Positions 53,876 to 64,000 of a DNA stretch of 64,000 bases are shown here, piece by piece (position 1 is the stretch's first letter; each line of letters opens with the position of its first letter). A program made the position numbers and the translations under genes. The notes under the pieces were generated by a model. The model did not search any database. It saw nothing but the letters and a program-made list of their open reading frames with translations, and was not told where the DNA came from. The stretch comes from Trichomonas vaginalis G3 (taxonomy: Eukaryota > Parabasalia > Trichomonadida > Trichomonadidae): positions 5,518,001 through 5,582,000 of the forward strand of contig NC_067203.1 in NCBI RefSeq assembly GCF_026262505.1. The letters run 5' to 3'.

Positions 53876-55690
53876 CTATTGATTTGAAAGAGATTGTACG
53901 AATCTCTTGAAGTCAGCATCATTATTGTAGTCATTTGGTTGATTCTTCAGCTTAGAAAATGCTTCCTGAGCTTGACTAATTGGCAAGAAATTAAATCTTC
54001 TCTTTTGAGCAGCTCTGAGTTCTTCTCCCCATGCGTAATATTTCTTTAAGCTTAAAAACTCAACCTTTCCTTCGATTGTGAACTCTCTAATGCCATCTTT
54101 GATACCACTTGCAGCAGAAGTGAAGAAATTCTTGTAAATCATGAAGAAAGGCATTGTTGGTGCAGATGTTGCCAACGCTGTCTTATAGAGATTCAACAAT
54201 TTCTCGAATCTGCCGTTGATTGAATTCAAATTCAGATTCAAGAAGTCCTTGAGCTTAGAATCAGGCATGGCTCTTGCCAAATCATCCAACTGGAACGGAG
54301 TTGTCGTTGGAAGAAGCAAAGCCATCATACAATTGTATGATTGGATGTCATAACATTCTTTCGCGACTCTTATGAAGTAAACAAGGATGTCCATGTAGCT
54401 GAAACCTTTTGGTGGATACGTAAGCCACATAGTAACATTCGATGCAATAATATCAAAAGAATCTTGAAGGAATTTTATGTTTGGAAAGACTTCTGTTGCA
54501 CGATTCCAGTCTTGGATGTATGTAAATTCGCATGGCTCAATCTTTAAGAACCTTTCTTGTGTATATAAAGTGTATTGTCTCGCAAATTCTCTCGGAGTAA
54601 GACAGAGAAGGGAGAATGGGCCAACAAACAGGGAGAACGGGTTTTCTCCAAGATCTGGTGTAGGAGAAATGTCGTAGTTTATTGGTTCTGGAGGTGGTAA
54701 TGGTTCATAAAATTTTTCTGAGAGAGAAATGTATTTGCTGCGTAATTCGGTATTAACAAATGACTTAATGGTAGATATGAGTCTGGAATCCATGATTGGT
54801 TTGGAGTTCCTGTACCATTGGAGGAAGAAATTAAATGTATTTTCGACAGCATGTTCGTTTTCTGAAAAAGCGATCTGGAATCTTTCTTGTAATTTCGAAA
54901 ATACAACTAATGGTTCACAAATTGTGACGTACGGATAAGAAAAGATGTCAATAAATTCAGGAGTACGTGTTGGAGAGTCAGTTGTGCAAATCCAAATGAT
55001 CTGGTTGAGAGAGTATACTGTGTATTTGGGAGTTGTCATTGGCTGATCGTTGTACCTGTCTTCAAGAAGAGGTTTTCCGTAATAAAGAGTTGGATTTGAA
55101 CCAATAATCTTTGCAATTTCTGGTTGTAGTGTATTCTTTGCATTTTGCTCTTTTTCTATTGGAGTAGTGCCGGGCATTGTCAGATTCCAGAACTTTTCGG
55201 CGTTTAAAACTCCGCGTTGAAGAATGATCATAAGTTGAGAGTGATCAAGATTATCTGGTATATTGGAAAGCATATCCCATTCAGAGCATAGCGATGATTG
55301 TGTTTCCATTAAACCAAGTGTTCTTAAATGCTGAGAAACAAGTGAAAGTAGTTCGGTGTGATCAATTAGCCTGTCATCTGGGAGATAAAGTCGTCCGAAT
55401 TCTATAGCTCTGTCAAGAGGTAAAACTCTATCACGTAATTCTTTAATTTCTGGATGTTCATTTAAAAGTTTTGCAACCCATTTCGAACGATCGACTTTTG
55501 TATCACTGAAATACTTTTCTCTAATTGAATCGTATTCCAGTGAAATCGGAAGCGGAATTCTTTGAATTTTCTCTTCATCATTAGATTGATCTAAAAGAGG
55601 TGATACACCGCTTGGACTTCCAAAAGGGAATGTTTTGGAAATAGCATCACCAGTATCAAAGGAACTGGATTTAAACGAAGACGATGACAT
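53876..55690 (-). CDS. LisH-REM-RasGEF (CDC25-like) guanine nucleotide exchange factor, 604 aa
   Basis: N-terminal Ser-rich segment, then a LisH-like pair of helices (LLSLVSQHLRTLGLMETQSS, about residues 114-134). A REM-like block follows (NTFNFFLQWYRNSKPIMDS, about 285-305). The CDC25/RasGEF catalytic domain lies at about 360-590: LTPREFARQYTLYTQERFLK, then SYNCMMALLLPTTTPF, TMPFFMIYKNF and a final helix. This family swaps GDP for GTP on Ras-type GTPases at membranes. Length and order fit amoebozoan and trichomonad RasGEFs. A TCACT initiator lies 12 bases upstream. The frame is whole. Confidence 0.8.
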   Translation of the reverse strand: MSSSSFKSSSFDTGDAISKTFPFGSPSGVSPLLDQSNDEEKIQRIPLPISLEYDSIREKYFSDTKVDRSKWVAKLLNEHPEIKELRDRVLPLDRAIEFGRLYLPDDRLIDHTELLSLVSQHLRTLGLMETQSSLCSEWDMLSNIPDNLDHSQLMIILQRGVLNAEKFWNLTMPGTTPIEKEQNAKNTLQPEIAKIIGSNPTLYYGKPLLEDRYNDQPMTTPKYTVYSLNQIIWICTTDSPTRTPEFIDIFSYPYVTICEPLVVFSKLQERFQIAFSENEHAVENTFNFFLQWYRNSKPIMDSRLISTIKSFVNTELRSKYISLSEKFYEPLPPPEPINYDISPTPDLGENPFSLFVGPFSLLCLTPREFARQYTLYTQERFLKIEPCEFTYIQDWNRATEVFPNIKFLQDSFDIIASNVTMWLTYPPKGFSYMDILVYFIRVAKECYDIQSYNCMMALLLPTTTPFQLDDLARAMPDSKLKDFLNLNLNSINGRFEKLLNLYKTALATSAPTMPFFMIYKNFFTSAASGIKDGIREFTIEGKVEFLSLKKYYAWGEELRAAQKRRFNFLPISQAQEAFSKLKNQPNDYNNDADFKRFVQSLSNQ

Positions 55691-55699
55691 TTCTGGAAA

Positions 55700-55704
55700 A
55701 GTGA
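55700..55704 (-). promoter_or_regulatory. Host initiator (TCACT, minus strand)
   Basis: The A at 55702 is 12 bases before the RasGEF ATG at 55690; a strong fit to the host consensus. Confidence 0.6.
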
Positions 55705-55929
55705 CAGATTTTATAAGAATTGATTCTCGATTTTTGGATATTATTACGACTATTAACTCAGTAACAGTTTTATTTCATATTTTTACCGATTTCATTGACA
55801 TATTAGTTAATTAATCTGATTTTGTATTGGCGCAATGTTGTGCATGCATCTATCCAACCAATAATTTGTCATGAAAGTCTATTTAATGACTATATTCAGT
55901 GTGTATATGTAGAAATCGAAGTTTGGAGA

Positions 55930-56151
55930 AAATCCCCAAATACAATCTATTACTTTAAACTTCTGAATCAATACTCTCTTAATCCAGATAAATTGTGGAT
56001 ATCATGTGATGTTTTTGAGAAAATATAATCGATATATAGTTGAAATCCACAAATACAATCTTATATTTTAAACTTTAGAAACACATTCAATTAATCCAGA
56101 AAATTTCCAGATAAATAGTGTATATCATGTGATGTTTTTGGGAATATAATT
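55930..56151. repeat. Diverged tandem duplication, two units of about 100-110 bp
   Basis: AAATCC(C/A)CAAATACAATCT occurs at about 55930 and 56044. Each is followed by TTTAAACTT, TTAATCCAGA and ATATCATGTGATGTTTTTG. It lies in the 516-base gap (55691-56206) behind the CK2-like gene and in front of the RasGEF gene. No gene was found there. Confidence 0.65.
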
Positions 56152-56206
56152 TTGGGAAAAAAAATTAGAAAAACTTAACGCACAAATACAAACATTTATA
56201 AATATA

Positions 56207-57223
56207 TTACTCAAAAATCTCGGAAACAAGAGTTGTTTCTCTGATTTTGTCAAAGAAATCATGGGCCAAAGCTTCTGTAGCTGTTGGGCGGAGTTCAGGA
56301 TCTATTGTAAGTAGCTTGAACATCAAATCCAGAAGTTTCGAATCGTAGAGCTGGAAATTTGCTGGATCAAGAGAATATAAAAGATCTTTTGTTGGATTTT
56401 CGTGTAAATCATTGGGATTTAGCTTCCTAGGATATGGAATCTTTGCTCGTTCAACGATATCTACTATTTGCTTTTTTCCGAAAAATTGCGAAATAAGGAC
56501 CAAAATTTCACTTCCAGTCTTAGCTTTCCAAGGGATTCGTCCATTTGTCAAAATATCTAATATCAAAATACCGACAGCCCAAATATCGCATCCAAATCCG
56601 TAATTTGGATCTTCTAGAAGCATTTCTGGCGATCTGCAAAGTCTTGAGCCGGCTTTAACAAGCATTTTACCTTCGATAACGCGACCGCCACATCCCCAGT
56701 CAATTAACTTGACTACAGACAGATCTTTTGAAGCCATTATATTTGCTATTTTAAGATCTCGATGAACTATACCATGTTTGTGAGCAGCTTGCAAAGCTAC
56801 AAGCAGTCCATACACTAGTTTTCTGATCTCGTCAACAGTGATGTACGCAAATAAATCATCTAATGGATATGAATGTATTAATTCAAAAACAAGTACTGTA
56901 ACATCATCACGATGAACATCATAAAGTTGTACAATATTTGGTTCGCCATTAAGTTCTTGCAATAGTGAGATTTCGTTATTTATTAATTGTTTATCACCTC
57001 TTTCTAAAACTTTAATTGCACAAGGAAGTTGATTTCGATACCAACCTTGATAAACATGCGAGAAATGACCATCTCCTATGCATTTTCCAAATTTTAGATC
57101 ACTATAACTCGGAAGAGTTGTAGGAACGTGTCTATTACCATATAAAGAACGATGTATTTTCTTTTTCTCTTTTTCTTTAACAGTTTTAGTAACTTCTTCG
57201 CTTGATGATTCTGGATGTGACAT
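56207..57223 (-). CDS. CK2-alpha-like Ser/Thr kinase, 338 aa
   Basis: Complete kinase domain: Gly-loop GDGHFSHVYQG, Lys in CAIKVLER, catalytic HRDLKIANIM, and DWG in place of DFG (LIDWGCGGRV), which is typical of CK2. Further CK2-like features are LNGEPNIVQLYDVHRD, SRLCRSPEML before the APE region and a C-lobe ending RPTATEALAHDFF. It is diverged from true CK2-alpha, so a specialised paralogue is likely. The N-terminal 35 residues are charged and disordered. The catalytic residues are present. Confidence 0.7.
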   Translation of the reverse strand: MSHPESSSEEVTKTVKEKEKKKIHRSLYGNRHVPTTLPSYSDLKFGKCIGDGHFSHVYQGWYRNQLPCAIKVLERGDKQLINNEISLLQELNGEPNIVQLYDVHRDDVTVLVFELIHSYPLDDLFAYITVDEIRKLVYGLLVALQAAHKHGIVHRDLKIANIMASKDLSVVKLIDWGCGGRVIEGKMLVKAGSRLCRSPEMLLEDPNYGFGCDIWAVGILILDILTNGRIPWKAKTGSEILVLISQFFGKKQIVDIVERAKIPYPRKLNPNDLHENPTKDLLYSLDPANFQLYDSKLLDLMFKLLTIDPELRPTATEALAHDFFDKIRETTLVSEIFE

Positions 57224-57368
57224 AAGAAAAAAAAATTATGAAAAAAATTTTTGCCATAATAATGTTTATAATTTACAAATGTCAAAAAAATTTATTACTG
57301 GTTCAGTAATCACTTTATATAAGTAAAAGAACAATTTTATTTTTACAACTGTATGAATATAGGTATGG

Positions 57369-57788
57369 TTACTTCTTATCGAAGCTTTTAATTAGATTAT
57401 CTAAATCTATTTGTAATTGTTGGGCATCTTTGATCCATTTTTCTGTTTCTGTCCTCGGTCTGTTATCGAATTTGGACTTGAACCAATCAGAAAGAATTTT
57501 TGTGGATATAAACAATATAGAGTTATCCTTAAAATTATTGAAAACGTATTTCCAAACTTCATTGACATCATTTCCGAAGTCTTGCATCTTTTTGTATCTG
57601 TCCTTAATTAAATTTTCTTTAATTTTCTTCAGTGTTAGCTTGCATCTGTTTTCTGCCTCGCGATCTGCGTTTGTTGGGCGCATAATTGTTAAGCCCGCAC
57701 CAAGATAATCATGAAATGGATATGAAAGCTTATTTTTCATTAGCTCTGATAATAAATCTAAGCACCATTTCTTTTGAAATTGATTCAT
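57369..57788 (-). CDS. Small bromodomain-like protein, 139 aa
   Basis: I chose ATG 57788 (MNQFQKKWCLDLLSELM), because the frame upstream begins only at a TTG. A TCATT initiator lies 8 bases before it (57798-57794, minus strand). The helix pattern fits one bromodomain: KWCLDLLSELMKNKLSYPF, then LTLKKIKENLIKDRYK and a C-helix block VNEVWKYVFNNFKDNS followed by LSDWFKSKF. Bromodomains bind acetyl-lysine on histones; the NNF segment is at the place of the binding Asn. The whole protein is little more than this domain, as in many small trichomonad bromodomain proteins. Confidence 0.6.
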   Translation of the reverse strand: MNQFQKKWCLDLLSELMKNKLSYPFHDYLGAGLTIMRPTNADREAENRCKLTLKKIKENLIKDRYKKMQDFGNDVNEVWKYVFNNFKDNSILFISTKILSDWFKSKFDNRPRTETEKWIKDAQQLQIDLDNLIKSFDKK

Positions 57789-58075
57789 TGAAGAATGAAT
57801 CAATTTTTGACATTTGACATATTTTTGACAAAATGGCAGAAACTAAAAATTTACATACGATTCTGAAGTAAAACATTCTTTTTTGATAAATAAATGTATA
57901 TTTATTTTTCAGTCATGATCAATCACACATTCTGGAGATGGAATGGATCCAACCAAATGTCGCATTACATTTTACAACATCTTTTTCCTTTGAATAAAGT
58001 GAATTATGATGTGTTTATAAATATCAAGAAAATTTTATGAAGTGTAGAGTATAAGATGACTTTTAAAATTTTAGA

Positions 58076-59886
58076 ATGTCTAATCAAATCAATTTTTCAA
58101 ATAATTACAGTGAGTTAAGAAGTAAATCTAAATATTATATCGATTTATATAATGATTTATACCGGCTAAATACGGAAAATGAAGATGAATTAAAGAAGAT
58201 TTATAATATGATCAAATTAAACTTAATTGATTCAAAGAAATATTCAATCGAAAACATAATAAGAGATATTTTAATAATCATTCAGTATAACAACAGATAT
58301 GCCAAGTCTTACATGAGACTTGTGCAACACATATCCAAAGATTATCGTGTAAAAGATATCAAAACTGTTCCAGAAACTTGTAAATGCATGTTATTCAAAG
58401 ACAATCAGGTTAAATTAAAGATGTCAGATTGTTTCAATAAAGAGATTATTGCAGATCTAGATTATTATGCAGCAAATACAATCTATGGCGCAATTGCATC
58501 TAATGACTTAAAAAGATTCATTTCATTCACTGAGAATGAATTGTTTAATAAAAATCAAGTGCTAAAAAGCAAATTATATTCAATTTCTGATAATGGATAT
58601 TCATTACTTGAATTATGTTGTTATTATGGTGCAGTTGATTGTTTCAAGTTCTTAAGAACGAATTTTAAATCAGAAATAACTCAAACATGTCTATATTTTT
58701 TACTTTTAGGAGGAAATCCAGATATCATAAGTGAATGTTTGAAATATCAAAAACCAGATAAAGAATGCATGAAATATGCAATTATTTCGCACAACATTGA
58801 TTTTGTTACATTTTTAAGAAATGAACACAATATAGAGATCAATTTAGAATACTGCGAAATTTACAATAATCTTGAATCCTTTTTAGTTTATTTAGATATC
58901 ACAAATGATGTTAACAGCTGCCTCATTTATTCACCATTGTTTGATATTCCATCTCTTTGCGAAAACGTCCTATTTCTTGGTGCAAATATTAATTCAAAAG
59001 ATTCGTATGGAAATACAGTACTTAATATTGCAGTCCATTTAAATAATATAGCATTAATGGAGCTGCTTCTTTCGCATGGTGCAAATATAAATGAAAAAGA
59101 TAAATTCGGAGATACTGCTCTGCATCTTGCAGCAAGTTATAACAATAATAAAATGATTAAGTTTCTACTTTCACATGGTGCAAATATAAATGAAAAAGAT
59201 ATAAATGGAGAAATCGCTCTTCATAAGGCAATGCATTTTAATAATATAGATGCAATTAAACTGCTTCTTTCACATGGTGCAAATGTCAATGAAAAAAATA
59301 AAAATGGAAGAACGCCTCTTTACGATGCAATGTTAGACAATAATAAAAAACTTATTAAGATTCTTCTTTCATATAGAGCTAATGTCAATGAAAAAAACAG
59401 AAATGGTGATACACTTCTTCATCTTGCAGCATGTAAAGATGATAAAAAATGATTAAATTTCTTTTTTCACATGGTGCATCTATAAATGCAAAAAATAAAA
59501 AAGGAGAAACTTCTCTTCACAGGGCAGCTGATTTTGCAAGTATCCAAGCAGCTAAACTCCTTCTTTCAAAAGGTGCAAATATCAATGAAAAAGATGAAAA
59601 TGGAAGAACGCCTCTTCATAATGCAGTGTATAATTCTGGTATAGAAATGGTTCAATTTCTCCTTTCACATGGCGCAAATATTAATGAAAAAGATAAAAAT
59701 GGAAAAACACCTCTTCATTATGTTGCAAGTTGTGATAAATTAGATTTGGCGAAACTCCTTCTTTCACAAGGAGCAAATATCGATGAAAAAGATAGTAATG
59801 GTGAAACACCTCGTTATATCGCAAATATGAACTATAAAAGAGAAATTGCTGATTTTCTTTTATTGCACGGGGAAAATTATTCTTGA
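58076..59886 (+). pseudogene. Ankyrin-repeat protein gene with one frameshift
   Basis: Paralogue of 29574-31255. The 458-residue first frame has the family N-terminus (YSELRSKSKYYIDLYNDLYR) and about six ankyrin repeats (GANINEKDKFGDTALHLAAS). It ends at 59452 after an A-run (gatgataaaaaatg). A second frame from ATG 59449 (to 59886) continues with four more repeats and ends ADFLLLHGENYS. The break lies inside a six-A run and looks like a one-base slip. A sequencing error, pseudogene or slippage site cannot be told apart here. Confidence 0.75.
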
Positions 59887-60120
59887 AACTATCGTGCTCA
59901 GCTTTTTTCCCTATAATATAATTCTGAAATTTTAAAGTAAAATATTCAAAATCTGTCAATATGAGAAATATTTATTTAATATTTTGTCCATTTATTAAGT
60001 ACTTTATAGAAGTGTTAAATGTTCATTCGGGTAGAAAAATCTTAAATATATATGGAGTAAAAGTACATTTTTGGTTTTGGCTGATTACGATTATTAGAAT
60101 TTTCCTCTCAATTTTTCTGA

Positions 60121-60777
60121 GAAAATGTTCTTAACAGGGTTCCCTTAATTGATCGATATTTGAGCTGTAAAAAAATGATGCTAAAAGCATGTGAAGAAAA
60201 ACTTTGGAAAAAACAATATTATTTTTATTCTGGAACAAATGTACTTCATTATGCATCTTTACAAGGAAATCTGAGACTTGTTAAATCTCTCATTGAATGT
60301 GGCTGTGACAAAGAAATCAAGAGCAAATTTGGTGGTACGGCTCTATACTGGGCATCAGAAAATGACCATCTTGAAGTTGTTCAATATCTTATCTCAGTTG
60401 GAGCAAATAAAGAAGCAAAGAGTAATGATGGATCTACTCCACTCATTGAGGCAACATTTAATGGTTATCTTGAAGTTGTTAAATATCTTATCTCAGTTGG
60501 AGCAAATAAAGAAGCAAAGGATAATTTTGGATCTACTCCTCTCATTTGGGCCTCAAGAAATGGTCATCTTGAAATTGTTCAATATCTTATCTCAGTTGGG
60601 GCTAATAAAGAAAAAAATGGAATGAAGTGTTTCTACCAAAATTGGCATTTTAACTTAACAAAAAAAGTATACCAGCAAAAAAATACGTTATTTCGCAAAA
60701 TTTTGAAATTTCTACAAAACGTGACAAATATAATAAGACTAAAAAATGTCCCAGGCCAGAATCGAACTGGCCTCTGA
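60121..60777 (+). pseudogene. Ankyrin-repeat gene fragment, 5' and 3' ends lost
   Basis: It has three good ankyrin repeats of the common trichomonad type (LHYASLQGNLRLVKSLIECG, DHLEVVQYLISVGANKEAK). The ACEEKLWKK leader is typical of the family. The frame is open upstream without an early ATG; the first ATG is 60175. After about 60615 the sequence no longer looks like the family and runs across the tRNA gene on the other strand, so the 3' end is foreign. A truncated remnant. Confidence 0.6.
60741..60746 (-). terminator. Pol III terminator (T6)
   Basis: Six A on the plus strand, T6 on the minus strand, immediately after the tRNA 3' end. Confidence 0.7.
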
Positions 60778-60818
60778 TCCGTGTCAAGGATCTATTCTAA
60801 CCAATATACTACTGGGAC
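60747..60818 (-). tRNA. tRNA, anticodon GAC (Val by the standard code)
   Basis: Reverse complement folds into a full cloverleaf of 72 nt. The acceptor GTCCCAG pairs with CTGGGAC. The anticodon stem is GATCC/GGATC with loop TTGACAC. The T-stem is GCCAG/CTGGC with loop TTCGATT, the variable part is AGAG and the discriminator is A. The D-arm has a short stem of about three pairs. The anticodon GAC reads GUC/GUU (valine). In most eukaryotes this family has A34 (AAC), so GAC is unusual. The body also resembles Asp/Glu-type tRNAs in the D-arm and in the loop end CAC. No intron. A T6 terminator follows. Confidence 0.8.
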
Positions 60819-62875
60819 TTTACAAATGCTAACAATTATTTAATTCCATACTGATAAATTGAATTTTTTTATCAATTTAAACTAGAAAGAAAGTTTGGAA
60901 TTCATTTTACAGAATATCTATCTTAAAAATCAAGTAACCACAAGAAAATAATAGGGTTTTCTTTTTCAGATTTCAACGCAACACTTGAAAAAGGAGAAAT
61001 CAAAGGTACATTCACTATTTTTGACAAAATTTTAAATTTTCATGGGGTTGTAAATCTTATAATAACTAGATGAATAAGGAATGAATCCCAGTATAATGTG
61101 CATCATTATATTAAACACTATATGTAAGGCTAATGATTCTATTAACACTTATGAAGATCTATAGTATTTGAGCAGATAAATTTGATAATTTCCAAAACTC
61201 TTATATTTCAAAATTAAAGTGTGCGAATGCATTTAGATGAGAGCAAAAAGAGATTGATGCTGTTAAAACTAGGTGTTAATTTGCAATTATTTCGCATCAC
61301 AAGAACTACCCAGTAAATTCGGCTATCTTTCTTTGCAATTATTCTCCATTATACATATAATATAATGGTTAGGGTTTGAAGAAAAGTTACTAGAGAATTA
61401 TTGACTTTTGAAATAATGCAGAATTTTACTTGAAGAAATCATTAATTTATGAGTTCCAAATTGCTAAGCATGACGAAGGATCATTAAATTTGCTACAATT
61501 AAATACACTTATTGCAGAATTAAGATTTTTGAAATTAAAAGTTTGAAATATTGCCTTTTTGAATAAAAATTTAAATTTTATTATATAATCATGATAATAT
61601 CTTATAGAAATTAAAAGAAATATTTTAAACCATTCAAATATTTTGAATGTCTTATCAATTTAAAATATTAAAAGATAGCTTGATTTTATCATCATTAGTT
61701 GTTATCAAAGTTTTCTTCTTTTGATGAACAACAGTAAATGATTTGTTAATTACTTGTCTTCCTTTTTCGCAGCAAAATCGAAAGTTATGATGATAATCTT
61801 GCTCTCAATTTTGAAACTCTCTGATTTACAAGTAAGCATTCCTTTGGAAAAGCAGTCCTATTCTGTTTTCAAGATATTTTAAAGCCTCCATTTCATACAA
61901 TGCGCAGATCTGTTCGAAATTGCAAGAACTCTCAAGAAAAATGCAGCAGCAAAGAAGATTCCATAGTTTCTAGCATCAAAAATTTACAACCTTAATACAA
62001 CAGTTAAAGAGAAGCTCGAAAAGAAAATATTTAACCATAAAGCTGGAAACCATTCGATATCTACTATTGGATCTAATAAAAAGTTAATTATAACATATTT
62101 AACATGCTATTTGTTGACTTTGTTCCATTATATTACCATATATATCTTTTTGAAATCTAAAATATTTTTACGATTTTAACCATGTGTTGTTGAAACCATA
62201 TATCAATCTTAGCTAAAGTATAGTTTATGAGTCTGTCACCATCTAACGTATGAATTTTCAAAAATGTCAAATATGTTCATTTTTTCTGTAGATTCAGCCA
62301 TAATTTCACGTTGTTATACTACTCAACTATTATTTAATATTTTTATCGATTTAAATATATGATGAGATGCTTAGTTCTCCTGGAAATCGATTTTTAATCG
62401 CAATTTTAACTTTCCAAAAAAAATTCAAAAATAAAAACCCCTCTCAATTTTCTAAGTTTTATAACTCGCCAAATCTCTAGCCAAATTTTTTTGGCCCGTA
62501 TAAATATTGTTAGGCACTATATAGGGATGCTATTTATCCTATTTTCATCCCATTTTACTGTTATCGCCTAGTGAATGTATCTTTGAGAAATCATATCCTA
62601 TTAATACAAGAAAAAACACAGTCTGATGGAGTTTGAATGTAAATATTCATTAAAATAGTATTTTGTGATATAATTTTTTAATTTTTTAAAGTAATTATCC
62701 TTCTTTTCCTTTTACGTTTGCTATCTTAGATCTATTCATAATTGTATTTGTTCCAAATGCCCATAATTATCATAATCATCTATGAACAAGCATGATTATT
62801 TTTGACAAATGTCAAAAAATCATAAAATATTTTGTCATGTAAATCATTGAATTAATTTATAACGTTAAAATATAG
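60819..62875. other. Two-kilobase intergenic stretch
   Basis: No gene or strong repeat was found. The last part holds the IFT52 promoter; TCATT at about 62844 is an initiator candidate, about 30 bases before the start. Confidence 0.45.
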
Positions 62876-64000
62876 ATGTCTACATACGTTTCAATAATTG
62901 ATGCAGGCCATCGCGAGTACCTTAGACGAGAAAAGCGCCTAGGTATATTTTGCAATTCACTATCTCAAATATCAGAAGTTCGCTCTTCAAAAGATCCTAT
63001 CACAAATGATCTTCTTAAAGGAGTTAACAGCATTTGGTTTATGGGTCCTCGCAACGACCTCAATAAGGATGAAGCATCTGTCCTTCAGTCTTTCCTCAAA
63101 AACGGTGGAAACGTAATCATTGCTGGTGCTGAGAACTTCCCATCAGGATTCAACGCTTTTATCAGCCAATACGGTGTTAAAGTTACTGAACCTGTTATTT
63201 CTCCAGTATACATTAACTACATTGATCCTCATCAAGTCAGTATTCAACACGGTATTCTCAACCATGCAATTACAGAATTCATTAAGGATGACAAAGCCTC
63301 ATTTGCTTTTCCAAATGGTTGCATTCTTGAGGTAAATCGTCCATCTGTTCCAATCATTTCTTCCGGTTTATCAGCTTATCCATTAAACTGCCCAGTAATT
63401 TCATTCACATCCGTAGAAAAAGGTACTCTTACAGTTATCGGCTCTCCACTTATGTTTGGCGACGAATGGTTCCGTAAAGAACAAAACGAGCAATTATTTA
63501 ATTTCTTAATACAACTTATCCTCGTCAGAAGCACACAACTCAACAAGATTGATGCCGACAACCCAGAAGTTACAGAAAGATGGTTTACTCCTGATACAAT
63601 TAGTATGTCTGAACGCCTTAGGCCTTGCATACAAGAATCAGAGAAATTGAAGCCTAATCTTATTGATAACTTCGATAAGGCTAAATTTAGCATGGATATG
63701 AGATTTGTTGCTGATATTGCAAATCTTGCTAATACATTAGGAGTTAAGAACGAACAATTGGACATTGTTACACCAGTTTTCGATGTTGCATTACCTCCTC
63801 GTACACCAGCTGTTTTCCCTCCACAGATGAAAGAGCCAGAGCCACCTGTCCTCGAACTTTTCGACTTAAACGAAATATTCGCGTCTAAAACAGCAAGACT
63901 TGCTATGCTTGCACAAAAGACGCCACCAAAGAACATCGAAAAGTTCATTATGCAGGCTGCAAAGATATTAAACGTCGGACAGAAATTTCCACAGAACTAT
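62876..64000 (+). CDS. IFT52: Intraflagellar transport protein IFT52, 5' part
   Basis: Starts MSTYVSIIDAGHREYL. The first 375 residues are open and run off the window end. Features fit IFT52: the N-terminal GIFT domain (VRSSKDPITNDLLKGVNSIW, NVIIAGAENFPSGFN, SPVYINYIDPHQV) with HGILN. Later blocks are PSVPIISSGLSAYPLNCPV, GSPLMFGDEWFRKEQNEQLF and the LFDLNEIFASKTARLAMLAQ segment. IFT52 is a core subunit of the IFT-B1 complex that carries tubulin and axoneme parts into flagella, as expected in a flagellate. The 3' end lies outside the window. Confidence 0.9.
   Translation, partial: MSTYVSIIDAGHREYLRREKRLGIFCNSLSQISEVRSSKDPITNDLLKGVNSIWFMGPRNDLNKDEASVLQSFLKNGGNVIIAGAENFPSGFNAFISQYGVKVTEPVISPVYINYIDPHQVSIQHGILNHAITEFIKDDKASFAFPNGCILEVNRPSVPIISSGLSAYPLNCPVISFTSVEKGTLTVIGSPLMFGDEWFRKEQNEQLFNFLIQLILVRSTQLNKIDADNPEVTERWFTPDTISMSERLRPCIQESEKLKPNLIDNFDKAKFSMDMRFVADIANLANTLGVKNEQLDIVTPVFDVALPPRTPAVFPPQMKEPEPPVLELFDLNEIFASKTARLAMLAQKTPPKNIEKFIMQAAKILNVGQKFPQNY

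Noticed and set aside
60747-60777. Ankyrin protein end reading across the tRNA
   Set aside because: The residues no longer match ankyrin repeats, and the tRNA fold on the opposite strand explains the sequence.

Overview
The window looks like nuclear DNA of a trichomonad, most likely Trichomonas vaginalis. The DNA is AT-rich and the genes have no visible introns. Short TCAYW-type initiator sequences lie just upstream of several start codons. Ankyrin, F5/8C and Gly-rich surface gene families are present as intact or decayed copies, and a large Polinton/Maverick element sits beside ordinary host genes. This is a judgement from sequence features alone; no search was run.

Region 1 (1 to about 23.6 kb) is a Polinton (Maverick) element whose left end lies outside the window. 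Parts seen: a Dam-like adenine methyltransferase (partial), an integrase, a protein-primed family B DNA polymerase, an SF3 helicase, a packaging ATPase, a major capsid protein, a penton/minor-capsid candidate, KilA-N DNA-binding proteins, a phage-tail-fibre-like protein, small membrane-active proteins, a 1125-residue unknown protein and several unknowns. No maturation protease was recognised. It is a broken fossil with roughly fifteen to twenty-five breaks, concentrated in the polymerase, helicase and capsid genes, while many other genes are open. Its genes share a TTTTTA promoter-like motif about 10 nt before ATG. It also carries three kinds of hairpin or tandem repeat: a micro-gene array (5.1-5.8 kb), hairpin-bounded gene modules (10.6-13.2 kb) and a GC-rich 67-bp hairpin minisatellite at its right end (23.35-23.58 kb).

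Region 2 (24.1-32.7 kb) is host DNA. It holds a VPS8-like CORVET subunit gene, a striking cluster of five back-to-back hairpins (28.08-28.41 kb), a graveyard of broken surface-type genes (F5/8C, ankyrin, Gly-rich) and a 559-bp fold-back element.

Region 3 (33.0-47.0 kb) is a block of intact housekeeping-type genes: a large TOR-like PIKK with an unusual kinase domain, a CDK9/12-like kinase, a nucleoplasmin-like histone chaperone, an ARM-like protein and an RCC1-like protein.

Region 4 (48.4-50.8 kb) holds fragments of surface-type and WD40-like genes. Region 5 (51.5-57.8 kb) has an ARM-like protein, a small conserved-looking protein, a LisH-RasGEF protein, a CK2-like kinase and a bromodomain-like protein. 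Region 6 (58.0-60.8 kb) has two broken ankyrin genes and a tRNA with anticodon GAC. After 2 kb without genes the window ends inside IFT52, an intraflagellar transport gene, as expected for a flagellate.

The best candidates for something undescribed are the five-hairpin cluster at 28.1 kb, the tail-fibre-like gene in a eukaryotic Polinton, the tandem promoter-plus-micro-gene array, and the hairpin-bounded gene modules.
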